Assembly (NCBI RefSeq): GCF_014656195.1
Contig: NZ_BNBY01000002.1
Location: 156,351 to 220,350 of the forward strand
Length of the DNA stretch: 64,000 nucleotides
Source: Kitasatospora xanthocidica
GTDB taxonomy: Bacteria; Actinomycetota; Actinomycetes; Streptomycetales; Streptomycetaceae
Direction of reading: 5' to 3'
In this document: positions 26,417 to 35,221 of the stretch, in pieces
How the letters are laid out: each line of letters opens with the position of its first letter
How positions within the stretch are numbered: the first letter of the stretch is position 1
The notes under the pieces: model-generated
Databases searched by the model: none
Seen by the model: the letters and a program-made list of their open reading frames with translations, nothing else
What the model was told of the DNA's origin: nothing
Translations under genes and position numbers: made by a program

Positions 26417-27812
26417 CCACCGTCACCGGGTGGGCCACCACCGCGCCGAACAGGTAGCCCTCCCGGTTGAACACCGCCCGCTCGGGCTGGCCGTTGCCCC
26501 GGCGGTCCGTCGCGCGCGCCCGCAGCTCGTACCGGCCGGGCCCCTCGGGCCGCCAGTCGACGCTCCAGCGCGTCCAGTCGTCGGCCCGCGGCTCGTCGCG
26601 CAGCTCGGCGCGCCGCCAGCTCCGGCCGCCGTCGGTGCTCACCTCGACCCGGCGCACCGCCGCCGCGCCCGACCACGCGCGCCCGTACAGCCGGTGGCCG
26701 CGACCGGCCGCCAGCCGCGCACCCGCGGCCAGCTCGAAGGCGCACTTGACCACCTGCTCGGTGAGCGGGGCGCCGCCGCCGGGCGGGTAGTCCGGCCCGA
26801 ACATCCGGTAGAAGTCGGTGTTCCACGGCGAGTGGAGCGGGTGGTCGGCGACCTCGATGCTGCCCACCCACTTGATCGAGGCGATGCCCACCCAGCCGGG
26901 CACCACCAGCCGGGCCGGGGCGCCGTGGTCGGGGGTCAGCGGCTCGCCGTTCATCTCGTACGCCACCAGCGCGTCGTCCAGCGCCTTGGCGATCGGCAGC
27001 GGCCGGCGCACCGGGCCGTAGTTGGTGCCGCCCACGACGTAGTCCGGGTCGAGGCCGGTGGGCAGCACGTCGACCGCCGCCCCGGTCAGCCCGGCCGCCC
27101 GGAGGAGGTCGGCCAGCCGCACACCCCGCCAGCCCGCCGAGCCCACGCCGCCGAGCGTCCACGGCGTGCCGGGCACCGGCTGGTCCTGCTGGCCGAGGAA
27201 GTAGCTGCGGGCGTTGCCGGCGCACTCGATCAGCGCGCTGATCCGGGTGGACGGCAGCGCCCGCAGGTCGTCCAGTCCGAACTCGACCGGATCCTGCGCC
27301 GTCGGCGCGCCGCGCAGGCCGCTGCCGAACAGCTTGAGGGTCCAGGTGTCGGCGTCGATCAGCGGAGTGCCGGTGTGGTTGCGCACGAAGAACCGCTCCA
27401 CCGGCACGTGCCGGCCGACCACCGCCGCGCCGTCGGCGTCGCGGAAGGCGTCCCAGCGCATCTCGGCGTTGGTGCCGCGCGGCACGAACCACTCGGCGGG
27501 CAGCGGCTTGACGATCCCCGGCACGGGCCTGGGCTCGGACGCGGGCACGGGCACCTCCTCGGCGGTCTCCCGGCCCGCCGCCGACGCCCGCGCCGGCGCG
27601 GCCTGGGCCGGGCCGGCCAGGGCGGGCGCGGCGAGCGCCCCGGCGGCGGAGACCATCCGCAGCAGCGTCCGGCGGTCCACGCCCTCGGCGCGGCCCCCGG
27701 GCCGGGCGGTGGTTCGTTCCGGGGCCGCGTCGTTCCGGGTGTCGGCTGCGGGCCGGGCGTCGGATGCGGGCCGGGCGTCGGCGTCGTTCCGGGCGTGGAC
27801 CTCGTCGTCCAT
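26412..27812 (-). CDS. Sulfite oxidase-like molybdopterin-dependent oxidoreductase, probably Tat-exported
   Basis: 466 residues. A polar N-terminus of 45 residues with repeated DARPA-type units precedes VDRRTLLRMVSAAGALAAPA, a twin-arginine-type signal. The molybdenum-cofactor domain shows RFFVRNHTGTPLIDADTW and SALIECAGNARSYF, with the Cys that ligates Mo, then YGPVRRPLPIAKALDDALVA and WVGIASIKWVGSIEVADHPL. A C-terminal dimerisation domain (VRRVEVSTDGGRSWRRAEL) follows. There is no cytochrome domain, as in bacterial sulfite dehydrogenase-type and YedY-like relatives. The true electron acceptor and substrate are unknown. Confidence 0.85.
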   Translation of the reverse strand: MDDEVHARNDADARPASDARPAADTRNDAAPERTTARPGGRAEGVDRRTLLRMVSAAGALAAPALAGPAQAAPARASAAGRETAEEVPVPASEPRPVPGIVKPLPAEWFVPRGTNAEMRWDAFRDADGAAVVGRHVPVERFFVRNHTGTPLIDADTWTLKLFGSGLRGAPTAQDPVEFGLDDLRALPSTRISALIECAGNARSYFLGQQDQPVPGTPWTLGGVGSAGWRGVRLADLLRAAGLTGAAVDVLPTGLDPDYVVGGTNYGPVRRPLPIAKALDDALVAYEMNGEPLTPDHGAPARLVVPGWVGIASIKWVGSIEVADHPLHSPWNTDFYRMFGPDYPPGGGAPLTEQVVKCAFELAAGARLAAGRGHRLYGRAWSGAAAVRRVEVSTDGGRSWRRAELRDEPRADDWTRWSVDWRPEGPGRYELRARATDRRGNGQPERAVFNREGYLFGAVVAHPVTVV

Positions 27813-27911
27813 CAGCGGAATCCCTTCCGTCTCAGCGTAGGCGGTTCAGCGGTGCGCGCGACCACGGCCGGGGCCCGGGACCTGCCCGGACGGGACCTCC
27901 CCCTCCCCGGC

Positions 27912-27943
27912 TTGACCTTCTCACCGGTGTGAAGTCCTACCGT
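27912..27943 (+). promoter_or_regulatory. MerR-type promoter with palindromic operator
   Basis: TTGACC (27912-27917) and TACCGT (27938-27943) are separated by 20 bp, longer than normal. The spacer contains TTCTCACCGGTGTGAA (27918-27933), a near-perfect palindrome with TTC and GAA outside CACCGGTG. MerR regulators bind exactly such overlong spacers. The hydrolase-MerR gene pair starts 42 bp downstream. Confidence 0.65.
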
Positions 27944-27984
27944 TCCCACTGTCGGCGAAACCCCAGCCCGCATTGGAGCACCCC

Positions 27985-28761
27985 ATGTCAGCCACCCCGC
28001 TCGCCCGGATCGTCCAGGGCTCCGGCCCCGGCCTGCTGCTCGCCCACGGCGCCGGCGGCAGCGCCCGGGACAACTGGGGCCCGCTGCTGCCCGACCTCGC
28101 CGTGCACCGCACCGTCGTCGCCCCCGACTACCCCGGCTCCGGCGACAGCCCGTACGAGGCCGACGCGCCCACCCTGGACGAACTGGCCGAGCGGCTGGTC
28201 GCCGCCGCCGACGAGGAGGGCCTGGACACCTTCGACCTGGCCGGCTACTCGCTCGGCGCCGCCGTCGCCGTCCGGATCGCCACCCGCCACCCCGAGCGGG
28301 TCCGCTCGCTGCTGCTGCTCGCGGGCGTGGCCGGCGGCTCGGCGCGGATGCGGATGCTCTCCGACCTGATCGTCGACCTGGAGGCGCGGCCCGACGACCT
28401 CGCCCGACTGATGCTCGCCGTCGTGTTCGGCGGGAGCTGGGTGGACGCGCTGCCCGCCGACCAGCTCGCCGGGCTCCGGCAGGCGCTCACGGGCCCTCAG
28501 CCGGCCGGACTCGCCCAGCAGTTCCGGCTCGCCGGCGAGGCCGACGTCCGTGCCGAACTCGCCGCGATCACCGTGCCGACCCTGGTGGTCGGCACCGCCG
28601 AGGACATGCTCGTCCCGCCGTCCCAGCACCGCCTGCTGGCCGAGGGCATACCCGGCGCGCGCTTCGTCGCCCTCCCCTCCGGCCACCTGCCGATGGTCGA
28701 GACGCTGCCCGAACTGCGCGACGTGGCCCTGGAGTTCGTGAAGGGCCTCGACGAGCACTGA
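27985..28761 (+). CDS. Alpha/beta-fold hydrolase
   Basis: 258 residues from ATG 27985. The oxyanion region is LLLAHGAGGSARDNWGPLL and the nucleophile elbow is LAGYSLGAAVA (Ser). Catalytic-acid candidates lie in VGTAEDMLVPPSQH, and the His in LPSGHLPMVET. Length and motifs are usual for single-domain esterase/lactonase-type hydrolases. It lies 42 bp behind a MerR-type promoter and is followed 42 bp later by a MerR gene, so the hydrolase is probably induced by the compound it degrades. Confidence 0.85.
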   Translation: MSATPLARIVQGSGPGLLLAHGAGGSARDNWGPLLPDLAVHRTVVAPDYPGSGDSPYEADAPTLDELAERLVAAADEEGLDTFDLAGYSLGAAVAVRIATRHPERVRSLLLLAGVAGGSARMRMLSDLIVDLEARPDDLARLMLAVVFGGSWVDALPADQLAGLRQALTGPQPAGLAQQFRLAGEADVRAELAAITVPTLVVGTAEDMLVPPSQHRLLAEGIPGARFVALPSGHLPMVETLPELRDVALEFVKGLDEH

Positions 28762-28803
28762 GCGGCCGGGAACACCCCGGCGGGCCGCGGCGTTCGCCCG
28801 ATC

Positions 28804-29247
28804 ATGCGCATCGGAGAACTCGCCCGCCTGACCGGGGTGTCCACCCGCCTGCTCCGCTACTACGAGGAGCAGGGGCTGCTGCGGCCCGCCCGCACCACGG
28901 CGGGCTACCGCGAGTACGGCGAGGAGGACACCGTCCGGGTCTGGCAGATCCGCAGCCTGCTCGCGGCCGGCCTGAGCACCCGGGTCATCGCCGAGCTGCT
29001 GCCCTGCGCCACCGGCCCCGTCCCGGTCCTGGAGGCCTGCCCTGACCTGCTGGCCACCCTGCGCGGCGAACTCGCCGACCTGGACGCCCGGATCGACGAC
29101 CTCTCCCGCAGCCGCCAGGCGCTCTCCCACTACCTCTCCACCGCGCGGGAACCCGCGTACGAGCCCGCGGGCGGAGCGGCGTACGGATCGACGTACGAAG
29201 CGGCGTACGAAGCGGCGTACGAGCCCGTCCGGGAGCACGCCGCCTGA
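28804..29247 (+). CDS. MerR-family transcriptional regulator
   Basis: 147 residues. The N-terminal winged helix is typical: MRIGELARLTGVSTRLLRYY and EEQGLLRPARTTAGYREYGE. A dimerisation helix follows (ELADLDARIDDLSRSRQALS). Two Cys (LLPCATG, EACPDLL) could bind a ligand or metal. The last 32 residues are a repeat of AAYEAAYEP type, encoded by a 12-bp unit near GCGTACGAAGCG, and are probably disordered. Target candidate: the palindromic promoter at 27912 upstream of the hydrolase-merR pair. Confidence 0.9.
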   Translation: MRIGELARLTGVSTRLLRYYEEQGLLRPARTTAGYREYGEEDTVRVWQIRSLLAAGLSTRVIAELLPCATGPVPVLEACPDLLATLRGELADLDARIDDLSRSRQALSHYLSTAREPAYEPAGGAAYGSTYEAAYEAAYEPVREHAA

Positions 29248-29362
29248 CGGGACGTAGGTCCCGACCCGGCGCCCGCCCGGCGCGCCGTCCCGCCACGCGC
29301 GGAACCGACTGGACATAGTGCGACATGCAGACCGAATCCACGCATGTCGAGAGGCCCGCCCG

Positions 29363-30988
29363 ATGAGCAGCCAGCCGCCGCAGTCCGACCGGCGCGTGAA
29401 GGAGCCCGACGAACCCGCCGCGACCCTCCCCACCGACCGGGCGGTCTTCGGCATCAGCGCCGTCCTGGTGCTGGCCGTGGTCGCCTGGGGTGTCTTCGCC
29501 GAGGACTCGCTCGGCCGTACCTCCGGCACCGCGCTCCGCTGGGTCCTGCACAACTTCGGCTGGCTGTTCGTGGTCGCCGCCGACGTCTTCCTCGTCCTCA
29601 CCGTGCTGCTCGCCTTCAGCCGCTTCGGCCGGATCCGGCTCGGCCGGGACGACGACGAACCCGAGTTCTCCACCCTCGCCTGGGTCGCCATGATGTTCAG
29701 CGCCGGCATGGGCATCGGCCTGATGTTCTACGGCGTCGGCGAGCCGCTCCAGCTCTTCGCCACCCCGCAGCCCGGCTCCGGAGCGGCCCCGCAGAGCGCG
29801 GGTGCCGCCCAGCAGGCCCTGGAGTTCTCGCTCTTCCACTGGACCCTGCACCCGTGGGCGATCTACGCGGTCGGCGGCCTCGCCCTCGCCTACACCACCT
29901 TCCGCAAGGGCCGCGGCAACCGGATCTCCGCCGCCTTCGTCCCGCTGATCGGACAGCGCGGCGCGGACGGCTGGGCCGGCCGGACCATCGACCTGCTCGC
30001 CGTCTTCGCCACCGTCTTCGGCTCCGCGACCAGCCTCGGCCTCGGCGCGCTGCAGGTCGCCGACGGCCTCGGCTACATCTCCTCCGTCCGCAACACCCAG
30101 AACGCCCAGCTGGTCATCATCGGCTCGCTGACGGCCGCGTTCGTGCTCTCCGCCTTCTCCGGGGTGCACAAGGGCGTGAAGTGGCTCTCCACCGCGAACG
30201 TCGTCCTGGCCTCGCTGATCATGCTCTTCGTCTTCGTCTTCGGCCCGACCGTCTTCACCCTCGACGCGATCCCGTCCACCGTCGGCGGCTACCTCTCCGA
30301 CCTGGTCGCCATGTCCAGCCAGACCGGGGCGTTCACCGACGAGAGCTGGCTCGGCAGCTGGACGATCTTCTACTGGGCCTGGTGGCTCTCCTGGGCGCCC
30401 TTCGTCGGCACCTTCATCGCCCGCATCTCGCGCGGCCGCACCATCCGCCAGTTCCTGCTCGGCGTCCTGCTGGTACCCAGCGGGGCGACCGTCATCTGGT
30501 TCTGCGTGATGGGCGGCACCGCGATCCGCCTCGTCACCACCGGCACCGCCGACCTGGTCGCCACCATCCCGCAGGGTGCGGAAGCCTCGCTGTTCGAGAT
30601 GCTGCGCTCGCTGCCGCTCGGCTCGGTGACCAGCGTCGTCGCGGTCCTGCTCGTCATGACCTTCTTCATCACCAGCGCCGACTCCGCCTCCCTCGTGCTC
30701 GGCTCGCTCTCCAGCCGCGGCTCGCTGCACCCGCGCACCCCGCTGGTGGTCGTCTGGGGTGTCCTGATGGGCGGGGTCGCCGCGGCCCTGCTGCTCGCCG
30801 GCGGACTCACCGCCCTGCAGAACGCCACCATCCTGGTCGCGCTGCCGTTCGTCGTGGTGATGCTGCTGCTGTGCGTCTCCCTGGTGAAGGAGCTCCGCGA
30901 GGACCCGGCCGCCGCCCCCTCCCGCTTCCACCCCGCACACGGCCTGCGGGACGCCGTCCGGGCCACCGTCGGCGACCGGACCCCATAG
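29363..30988 (+). CDS. BCCT-family betaine/choline/carnitine transporter
   Basis: 541 residues from ATG 29363 with GAGAGG upstream. Twelve hydrophobic helices are expected. Family motifs include WVAMMFSAGMGIGLMFYGVG, GEPLQL, FHWTLHPWAIYAVGGLALAY and the substrate-binding Trp region WTIFYWAWWLSWAPFVGTFI. BCCT carriers import glycine betaine, choline or related quaternary amines with Na+ or H+. N- and C-terminal tails are short (about 25 and 45 residues), so strong osmosensing extensions as in BetP are absent. Monocistronic, with a terminator hairpin 11 bp after the stop. Confidence 0.93.
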   Translation: MSSQPPQSDRRVKEPDEPAATLPTDRAVFGISAVLVLAVVAWGVFAEDSLGRTSGTALRWVLHNFGWLFVVAADVFLVLTVLLAFSRFGRIRLGRDDDEPEFSTLAWVAMMFSAGMGIGLMFYGVGEPLQLFATPQPGSGAAPQSAGAAQQALEFSLFHWTLHPWAIYAVGGLALAYTTFRKGRGNRISAAFVPLIGQRGADGWAGRTIDLLAVFATVFGSATSLGLGALQVADGLGYISSVRNTQNAQLVIIGSLTAAFVLSAFSGVHKGVKWLSTANVVLASLIMLFVFVFGPTVFTLDAIPSTVGGYLSDLVAMSSQTGAFTDESWLGSWTIFYWAWWLSWAPFVGTFIARISRGRTIRQFLLGVLLVPSGATVIWFCVMGGTAIRLVTTGTADLVATIPQGAEASLFEMLRSLPLGSVTSVVAVLLVMTFFITSADSASLVLGSLSSRGSLHPRTPLVVVWGVLMGGVAAALLLAGGLTALQNATILVALPFVVVMLLLCVSLVKELREDPAAAPSRFHPAHGLRDAVRATVGDRTP

Positions 30989-30998
30989 CGCTGACCTG

Positions 30999-31035
30999 CG
31001 CGTACGCCCCACTCCCGACCGGTGGGGCGTACGCG
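30999..31035 (+). terminator. Terminator hairpin after the BCCT gene
   Basis: Arms CGCGTACGCCCCAC (30999-31012) and GTGGGGCGTACGCG (31022-31035) pair over 14 bp with a 9-nt loop. No T-run follows, as is usual in streptomycetes. Confidence 0.75.
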
Positions 31036-31113
31036 GCCAACCGACGCCCAACCCCCGTCCGGACTTCACCCGCGCGTACCGGCCGTTCACGACGCCCTGG
31101 GAACCTCCCTGTC

Positions 31114-31293
31114 ATGAACGCCATCCCTCGGGCGCCCTACCAGGAACCGCGCTTCCCGCTCCCCCAACGGCACCGCCGCCTCCTCGCGTGCGTCGCCGTC
31201 CTCTCCTCCATCGCCCTCGGCACCCTGGGCGTCGGCGCCACCGTGGAGACCGTCGAACACGGCCCCCTCTCCAGCACCACCGCCAGCAAGTAA
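31114..31293 (+). CDS. Small single-pass membrane protein, hypothetical
   Basis: 59 residues. Codon use has strong third-position G/C, which supports a real gene. A polar, Arg/Pro-rich N-terminus (about 24 residues) is followed by one hydrophobic stretch LLACVAVLSSIALGTLGVGA and a short polar tail. The ribosome site is weak. It is bracketed by the BCCT terminator upstream and a strong hairpin downstream, so it is an independent unit. It could be a small membrane or signal-peptide-bearing protein; no family is recognised. Confidence 0.55.
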   Translation: MNAIPRAPYQEPRFPLPQRHRRLLACVAVLSSIALGTLGVGATVETVEHGPLSSTTASK

Positions 31294-31311
31294 CCGCACC
31301 CACCCTCCCCA

Positions 31312-31342
31312 GCACCGCCGCCCGGCACTCCGGGCGCGGTGC
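31312..31342. terminator. Bidirectional terminator hairpin
   Basis: GCACCG-c-CGCCCGG, loop CACT, CCGGGCG-CGGTGC: 13 bp with a single bulge, followed by TTCCGCTTT on the plus strand. It sits between the small membrane-protein gene and the convergent DUF2398 gene. Confidence 0.75.
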
Positions 31343-31422
31343 TTCCGCTTTCCCGGGGCCGTCCCAGCGCCAGGGGGCGGGGCTCGGGGCTCGCAGACCA
31401 CCCCGCGCCGCGACCCCGTCCG

Positions 31423-33279
31423 CTACGCGCGCCGTCCGGTGCGGGGGCCCGGTGGGGGCGGGACGAGGGGGGTCGGGCGGGAGTGGCGGCCGGTGCCCGG
31501 GGTGGGCTGGAGGTCGGGGGCCGGGGCGAAGCGGGCCGCGTGGGGGCGGAGGTGCCAGGTCGGGGGGCGCTTCGGCTGGGGGGTGGGGGTGATCAGGCCG
31601 AGCCGTTGGAGGAGGTCCAGGGCGTCGCGGCGCAGGGCGGTGCGGTCGGAGAGGTAGCGGGCGGGGAGGCCGTACTCGTCGGTGATGTCGCCGAGGACCC
31701 CGTCTATCAGCGCGTCCGGGATCGGGACGTCCCCGTCGCCGGGCTCGCCTGGCAGCGGCCGGACCTCCTCGACCAGGCGCTCGACCAGCAGCAGGGTGGC
31801 CTGGGCGAGGGTGCCGGCGCCGGGGAGGGCGAGGTCGGTGAGTTCGGCGGCCGGGTCGAGCAGGGCGACGCCCTCGGCCCGCAGTTCGGCTTCCAGGCCG
31901 AGGAAGTCGGCGAGCGCGGCGGGGCCGGTGAGCCGGTGCTCGTGCAGCCAGGCGCGGCGGTCCTCGGTGAGGTCGGCGGCGAGGACCGCGGGGGTCTCGG
32001 CGAGGAGGCGGCGGACGGCGGTGGCGGGTTCGGCTTCGGCGGCGCCGCGGATGAGGTCGGCGGCGTCGGCGGCGAGGGCGGGCGGGCGGGCCGGGACGGC
32101 TCGGGCGAGTTCGCGGTCGACGGTCAGGACGAAGGTGTCGCCGGCGGGGCCGGCCGGCAGGTCGCCGAGCACCTGCCATCCGGCCAGGGTGGCGAGCGCC
32201 GCGTCGAGGTCGGCCGGTTCGGCGGCCAGTTCGGGCGCCGCGTCGTGCATCGCGTCGAGCAGGCGCCGGTAGTCGAGCTCCTCCGGGGCGTCGACCAGCA
32301 GGGCGAGCGCGAGGGCGAGTTGGGCATAGCCGCCGGGGGTGAGCGGGGTGCCGGTGGCGGGGTGTTCGAGGCGGCGGGCGGCGTCGGGGCCGAGGCCGGC
32401 CTTGCAGAGCCGGGCGTGCCAGGGCCCGACGTCGAGGCGGTAGCCGAGCAGGGTGTCGAAGCGTTCGGCGAGCCAGTCGCGGTGACGGCGGATCAGCGGG
32501 AAGCCGTCGGCGTGCGGGCCGGAGGCGGTGACGAGCGGGTGGGCGAGGAGCAGCCGGGCGGCGATGCGGCGTTCGGCGGTGGGTAGTTCCTCGCCGGAAC
32601 GATCCTGCGTGACCAGCGGGAGGACGAGCTGGACGGCTCCGACCGCTTCCGGCGCGGTCCGGGCGCGTTCGGGTTTGCGGTGCTTGCCGGGCCCGCCGGG
32701 CTTGGCGCCTGACCGGACGACGGGCAGGGCGGCGGAGTCGCGCCGGGCGCGGCGCGGGCCGCCGTCGACGCGGGCCCCCCGGGAACGCGGGGTCGGCGAG
32801 GCGGGCGCGGTGGGGCCGTGCCACCAGCTGACGTCCGGGTCGGCGGGTTCGGCGTGCGCGCCGAGGTGACGGGCGGGGTAGAGGCCGAAGGAGGCGGCGC
32901 ACAGGTCGTCGGCGGTGCCGGGGGTGGCGGCGGCGAACCAGTGGGCCAACCGCAGCAGTCCCGGGTCGGGAGAGAGGGCGGTGCCGCAGGAGGCGGTGCC
33001 ATGGGGCGCGGTGGGCTCGGGAGTGGCGGCGGCCTGCGCGTCGTCAACACGGCCCGCGGGAGCGACGCCAGGTCCCGTGTCAGCGGCACCGGCGGCACCG
33101 GCGGTGCCTGCGCCCTCGGCTCGCTCGACGGCGTCGACGTGTTCGACAGCGCCGGCCGGTACGGCTACGCGTACGGCGAGGACGGCCGCGGCGGTCCCCC
33201 GACCTGCCCCGCCCGTACGTCCGTCCGGCCTGCCGGCGGCCACCCGGGTGGCGCCGACCGCGTACTCCTGCTGATCCAT
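31423..33279 (-). CDS. Orphan DUF2398 (TIGR02678, JetB-like) protein
   Basis: 618 residues from ATG 33279; a TTG start at 33351 would add 24. The first 200 residues are Ala/Pro/Arg-rich and low complexity. From about 225 the sequence follows the DUF2398 pattern: ERRIAARLLLAHPLVTASGP, GFPLIRRHRDWLAERFDTLL, PLTPGGYAQLALALALLVDA, and a C-terminal winged-helix-like part. In Wadjet type II plasmid-defence operons this family is JetB, the MukE-like partner of an SMC ATPase. No jetA, jetC or jetD relative lies in the window, so this copy stands alone. Assignment is by remembered pattern. Confidence 0.68.
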   Translation of the reverse strand: MDQQEYAVGATRVAAGRPDGRTGGAGRGTAAAVLAVRVAVPAGAVEHVDAVERAEGAGTAGAAGAADTGPGVAPAGRVDDAQAAATPEPTAPHGTASCGTALSPDPGLLRLAHWFAAATPGTADDLCAASFGLYPARHLGAHAEPADPDVSWWHGPTAPASPTPRSRGARVDGGPRRARRDSAALPVVRSGAKPGGPGKHRKPERARTAPEAVGAVQLVLPLVTQDRSGEELPTAERRIAARLLLAHPLVTASGPHADGFPLIRRHRDWLAERFDTLLGYRLDVGPWHARLCKAGLGPDAARRLEHPATGTPLTPGGYAQLALALALLVDAPEELDYRRLLDAMHDAAPELAAEPADLDAALATLAGWQVLGDLPAGPAGDTFVLTVDRELARAVPARPPALAADAADLIRGAAEAEPATAVRRLLAETPAVLAADLTEDRRAWLHEHRLTGPAALADFLGLEAELRAEGVALLDPAAELTDLALPGAGTLAQATLLLVERLVEEVRPLPGEPGDGDVPIPDALIDGVLGDITDEYGLPARYLSDRTALRRDALDLLQRLGLITPTPQPKRPPTWHLRPHAARFAPAPDLQPTPGTGRHSRPTPLVPPPPGPRTGRRA

Positions 33280-33619
33280 GTCGGGGTCAAGAGTAGACGG
33301 TGCCCGGGTCACCCGGTGGCAGCAACCGCCCTCCTGAGGAAGTCTCCGCAAGAGCCCTCGAACCGGCCGCCCGTCCTCCGCTCCGCTGCCGGGCCTCGTT
33401 CCGCGCCCGCCCCTCGGCTCCCCCGCGCCGCTCCCCTGCCGCTTCCCGGCCGCTTCCCGGCCGTGCCGTCACCCGCCGGGCCCCACCCGGGTTACGCACC
33501 GGTAACCTGTCTTTCCGCCGCACGCCCCGCTCCCCGGGGCCGGCGCGGCTACCCCACCGTCCGACCGTCGGCGGCCGCAGCGCGAGCGGACCCGGCGGGC
33601 GAGTCACCAAGAGGTGCGC

Positions 33620-34327
33620 ATGAGCATTCGTACGACCACCCGTACCGTCCTCGGCGCGCGCCTGCGGTCGGCCGGCGGCCTGCTGGGGGGCTTCGCGGCC
33701 ACCTCGGCGGCGCACCTGGGGTCGATCCTGTCCGGCGCCCCGGTGCTGCGGAACGCCACCAAGCCGGCGCTGATGCCGCTGCTGGCCGCCCACAGCGTGG
33801 CGGCGGCCAAGGCGGCCGAGCGGGAGGCGCCGAAGCTGCTGGCGCCGGCGCTGCTGCTGAGCACGGGTGGCGACGTGCTGCTCCAGCTGAAGAACGACCC
33901 GGCGTTCCTGGCCGGCATGGGCTCCTTCGCGGCGGCGCACGTCTGCTACGTGACGATGTTCGTCCAGCGCGGCGCGCTCACCGACCGCCGTCGGGCCCTG
34001 GTGGTCGCGGCGGCGTACGCGACGGCCTGGGTGGCCCTGGTCGGCGAGCTCTGGCCGGACCTCGGGGACCTGCGGGTCCCGGTGGCCGGCTACAGCCTGC
34101 TGCTCACCTCGACGGCCGTCACCTCGGCCGGGCTGGGCTGGCGGACGGGGCTGGGCGGGGCGCTGTTCCTGCTCTCGGACACGCTGATCGCCACCAAGCT
34201 GGCGAAGTGGCGGGAGCTGCCGGGGCATCAGTTCTGGATCATGGCGACCTATGTGCTGGCCCAGTACCTGCTGGCCACCGGCATCCTCGCGCACGAGGAG
34301 GAGTTCCAGCGGGAGCGGCAGTCCTGA
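33620..34327 (+). CDS. YhhN/TMEM86-like membrane protein (lysoplasmalogenase family)
   Basis: 235 residues from ATG 33620, with AGAGGTG five bases upstream. About seven to eight hydrophobic helices. The family pattern appears as TKPALMPLLAAHS near residue 50, LLLSTGGDVLLQL and SDTLIATKLAKWRELPGHQF, with the acidic/Lys residues that mark YhhN proteins. Animal TMEM86B cleaves the vinyl ether of lysoplasmalogens; bacterial activity is less sure. It is monocistronic with its own terminator. Confidence 0.82.
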   Translation: MSIRTTTRTVLGARLRSAGGLLGGFAATSAAHLGSILSGAPVLRNATKPALMPLLAAHSVAAAKAAEREAPKLLAPALLLSTGGDVLLQLKNDPAFLAGMGSFAAAHVCYVTMFVQRGALTDRRRALVVAAAYATAWVALVGELWPDLGDLRVPVAGYSLLLTSTAVTSAGLGWRTGLGGALFLLSDTLIATKLAKWRELPGHQFWIMATYVLAQYLLATGILAHEEEFQRERQS

Positions 34328-34332
34328 GACGT

Positions 34333-34372
34333 CGCCGCGCCGCCGGTCCCGTCAGGGTCCGGCGGCGCGGCG
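34333..34372 (+). terminator. Terminator hairpin after the YhhN-like gene
   Basis: CGCCGCGCCGCCGG (34333-34346) pairs with CCGGCGGCGCGGCG (34359-34372), 14 bp, and the loop itself can pair CCC with GGG. It starts 6 bp after the stop. The following gene is convergent and ends at 34409, so both may use it. Confidence 0.75.
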
Positions 34373-34408
34373 GGGGCGCGGCTGGGGTTGGCTGCTGGGG
34401 CGCGGCCT

Positions 34409-34996
34409 TCAGGCACCGCGCCTCCGGAGCAGCCAGAAACCGCCGACCCCGCCCAGGACCAGCGCGAGGCCGCCGGCCAGCTCCGCCGGGTTCTCCGCGA
34501 CCGAGCCGCCGAGGCCGGTCTGCACGGAGCCGTGCGGGGCGACCTGCTGGCTCCCGGCGCCGGACTGCCCGAGCGAGCCGGCCCACTCCCCCGCCGCCTT
34601 GCCCCAGTCACCGAGGCTCTTGTCGGGGGTGGTGGCGGCGACGGTGGTGACCGTCACCGTGGTGGCGAAGGCACCGCCGTCCGGGCAGGTGCCGTCGACC
34701 TTGCTGTCCCCGGAGTGCTGGGAGGCCAGCCGGGCGGAGCCGGTGTGCTTGCCGTCGGAGCCCAGGGTGAGGGTCGCGGGACCGCCCTCGAAGGCGGCCG
34801 AGCGGGCGGTGATGGTCTTGCCTTCGGGCTTGTCCGACTTCTCGCAGGAGACCGTGACCGTCACGGTCTGGCCCGGTGCGGCCTGGGACGGGCTGACCGA
34901 GGCCGAGCCGTCCCTGGCGGAAGCGAGGGGGGCCGTCAGGCCGGTCAGCGCCGTCGCGCCGATCAGGACGGCGGCGGCCGTACGCAAGGGGCGCAT
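34409..34996 (-). CDS. Secreted, C-terminally anchored surface protein
   Basis: 195 residues from ATG 34996, with GGAGGTT upstream. Signal peptide about 1-27 (TAAAVLIGATALTGLTAPLA). The exposed part is a beta-sandwich-like domain (VSPSQAAPGQTVTVTVSCEK and a second Cys in GTCPDGG) of the type seen in streptomycete wall proteins. A hydrophobic C-terminal helix, LALVLGGVGGFWLLRRRGA, with an Arg tail ends the protein, but no LPxTG/LAxTG motif precedes it, so sortase attachment is not supported. Function unknown. Confidence 0.75.
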   Translation of the reverse strand: MRPLRTAAAVLIGATALTGLTAPLASARDGSASVSPSQAAPGQTVTVTVSCEKSDKPEGKTITARSAAFEGGPATLTLGSDGKHTGSARLASQHSGDSKVDGTCPDGGAFATTVTVTTVAATTPDKSLGDWGKAAGEWAGSLGQSGAGSQQVAPHGSVQTGLGGSVAENPAELAGGLALVLGGVGGFWLLRRRGA

Positions 34997-35152
34997 GCCG
35001 GAACCTCCGGGATTCTCGGGCGCAGCCGGGGACTCCCATGTCCACTGGTCGATCAACTGCACCCGGTCACTCACCGACGGTAGGCACGCGCCCGGGGCCC
35101 AGCCACCGCTCAGGACCGTTCGGGTTACGGCCCGTCACCCGGGGTCACGCAC

Positions 35153-35217
35153 GGACGGCCCGTACGGACGGCCCGCACGGACGGCCGCTGCGGGCAGCCC
35201 GTGCGGACGGCCCCTGC
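35153..35217. repeat. 13-bp tandem array just past the exonuclease stop
   Basis: Five copies of a 13-bp unit near GGACGGCCCGTAC end four bases before the stop codon (35222-35224) of the leftward exonuclease III gene. The period rules out a coding repeat. Confidence 0.85.
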
Positions 35218-35221
35218 GGGC

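Noticed and set aside
31423..33279. Complete Wadjet defence system
   Set aside because: Only a JetB-like protein is present; no SMC, kleisin or nuclease partner is visible on either side.
34409..34996. Sortase-anchored protein
   Set aside because: A C-terminal hydrophobic helix and Arg tail are present but no LPxTG/LAxTG-type motif precedes them.
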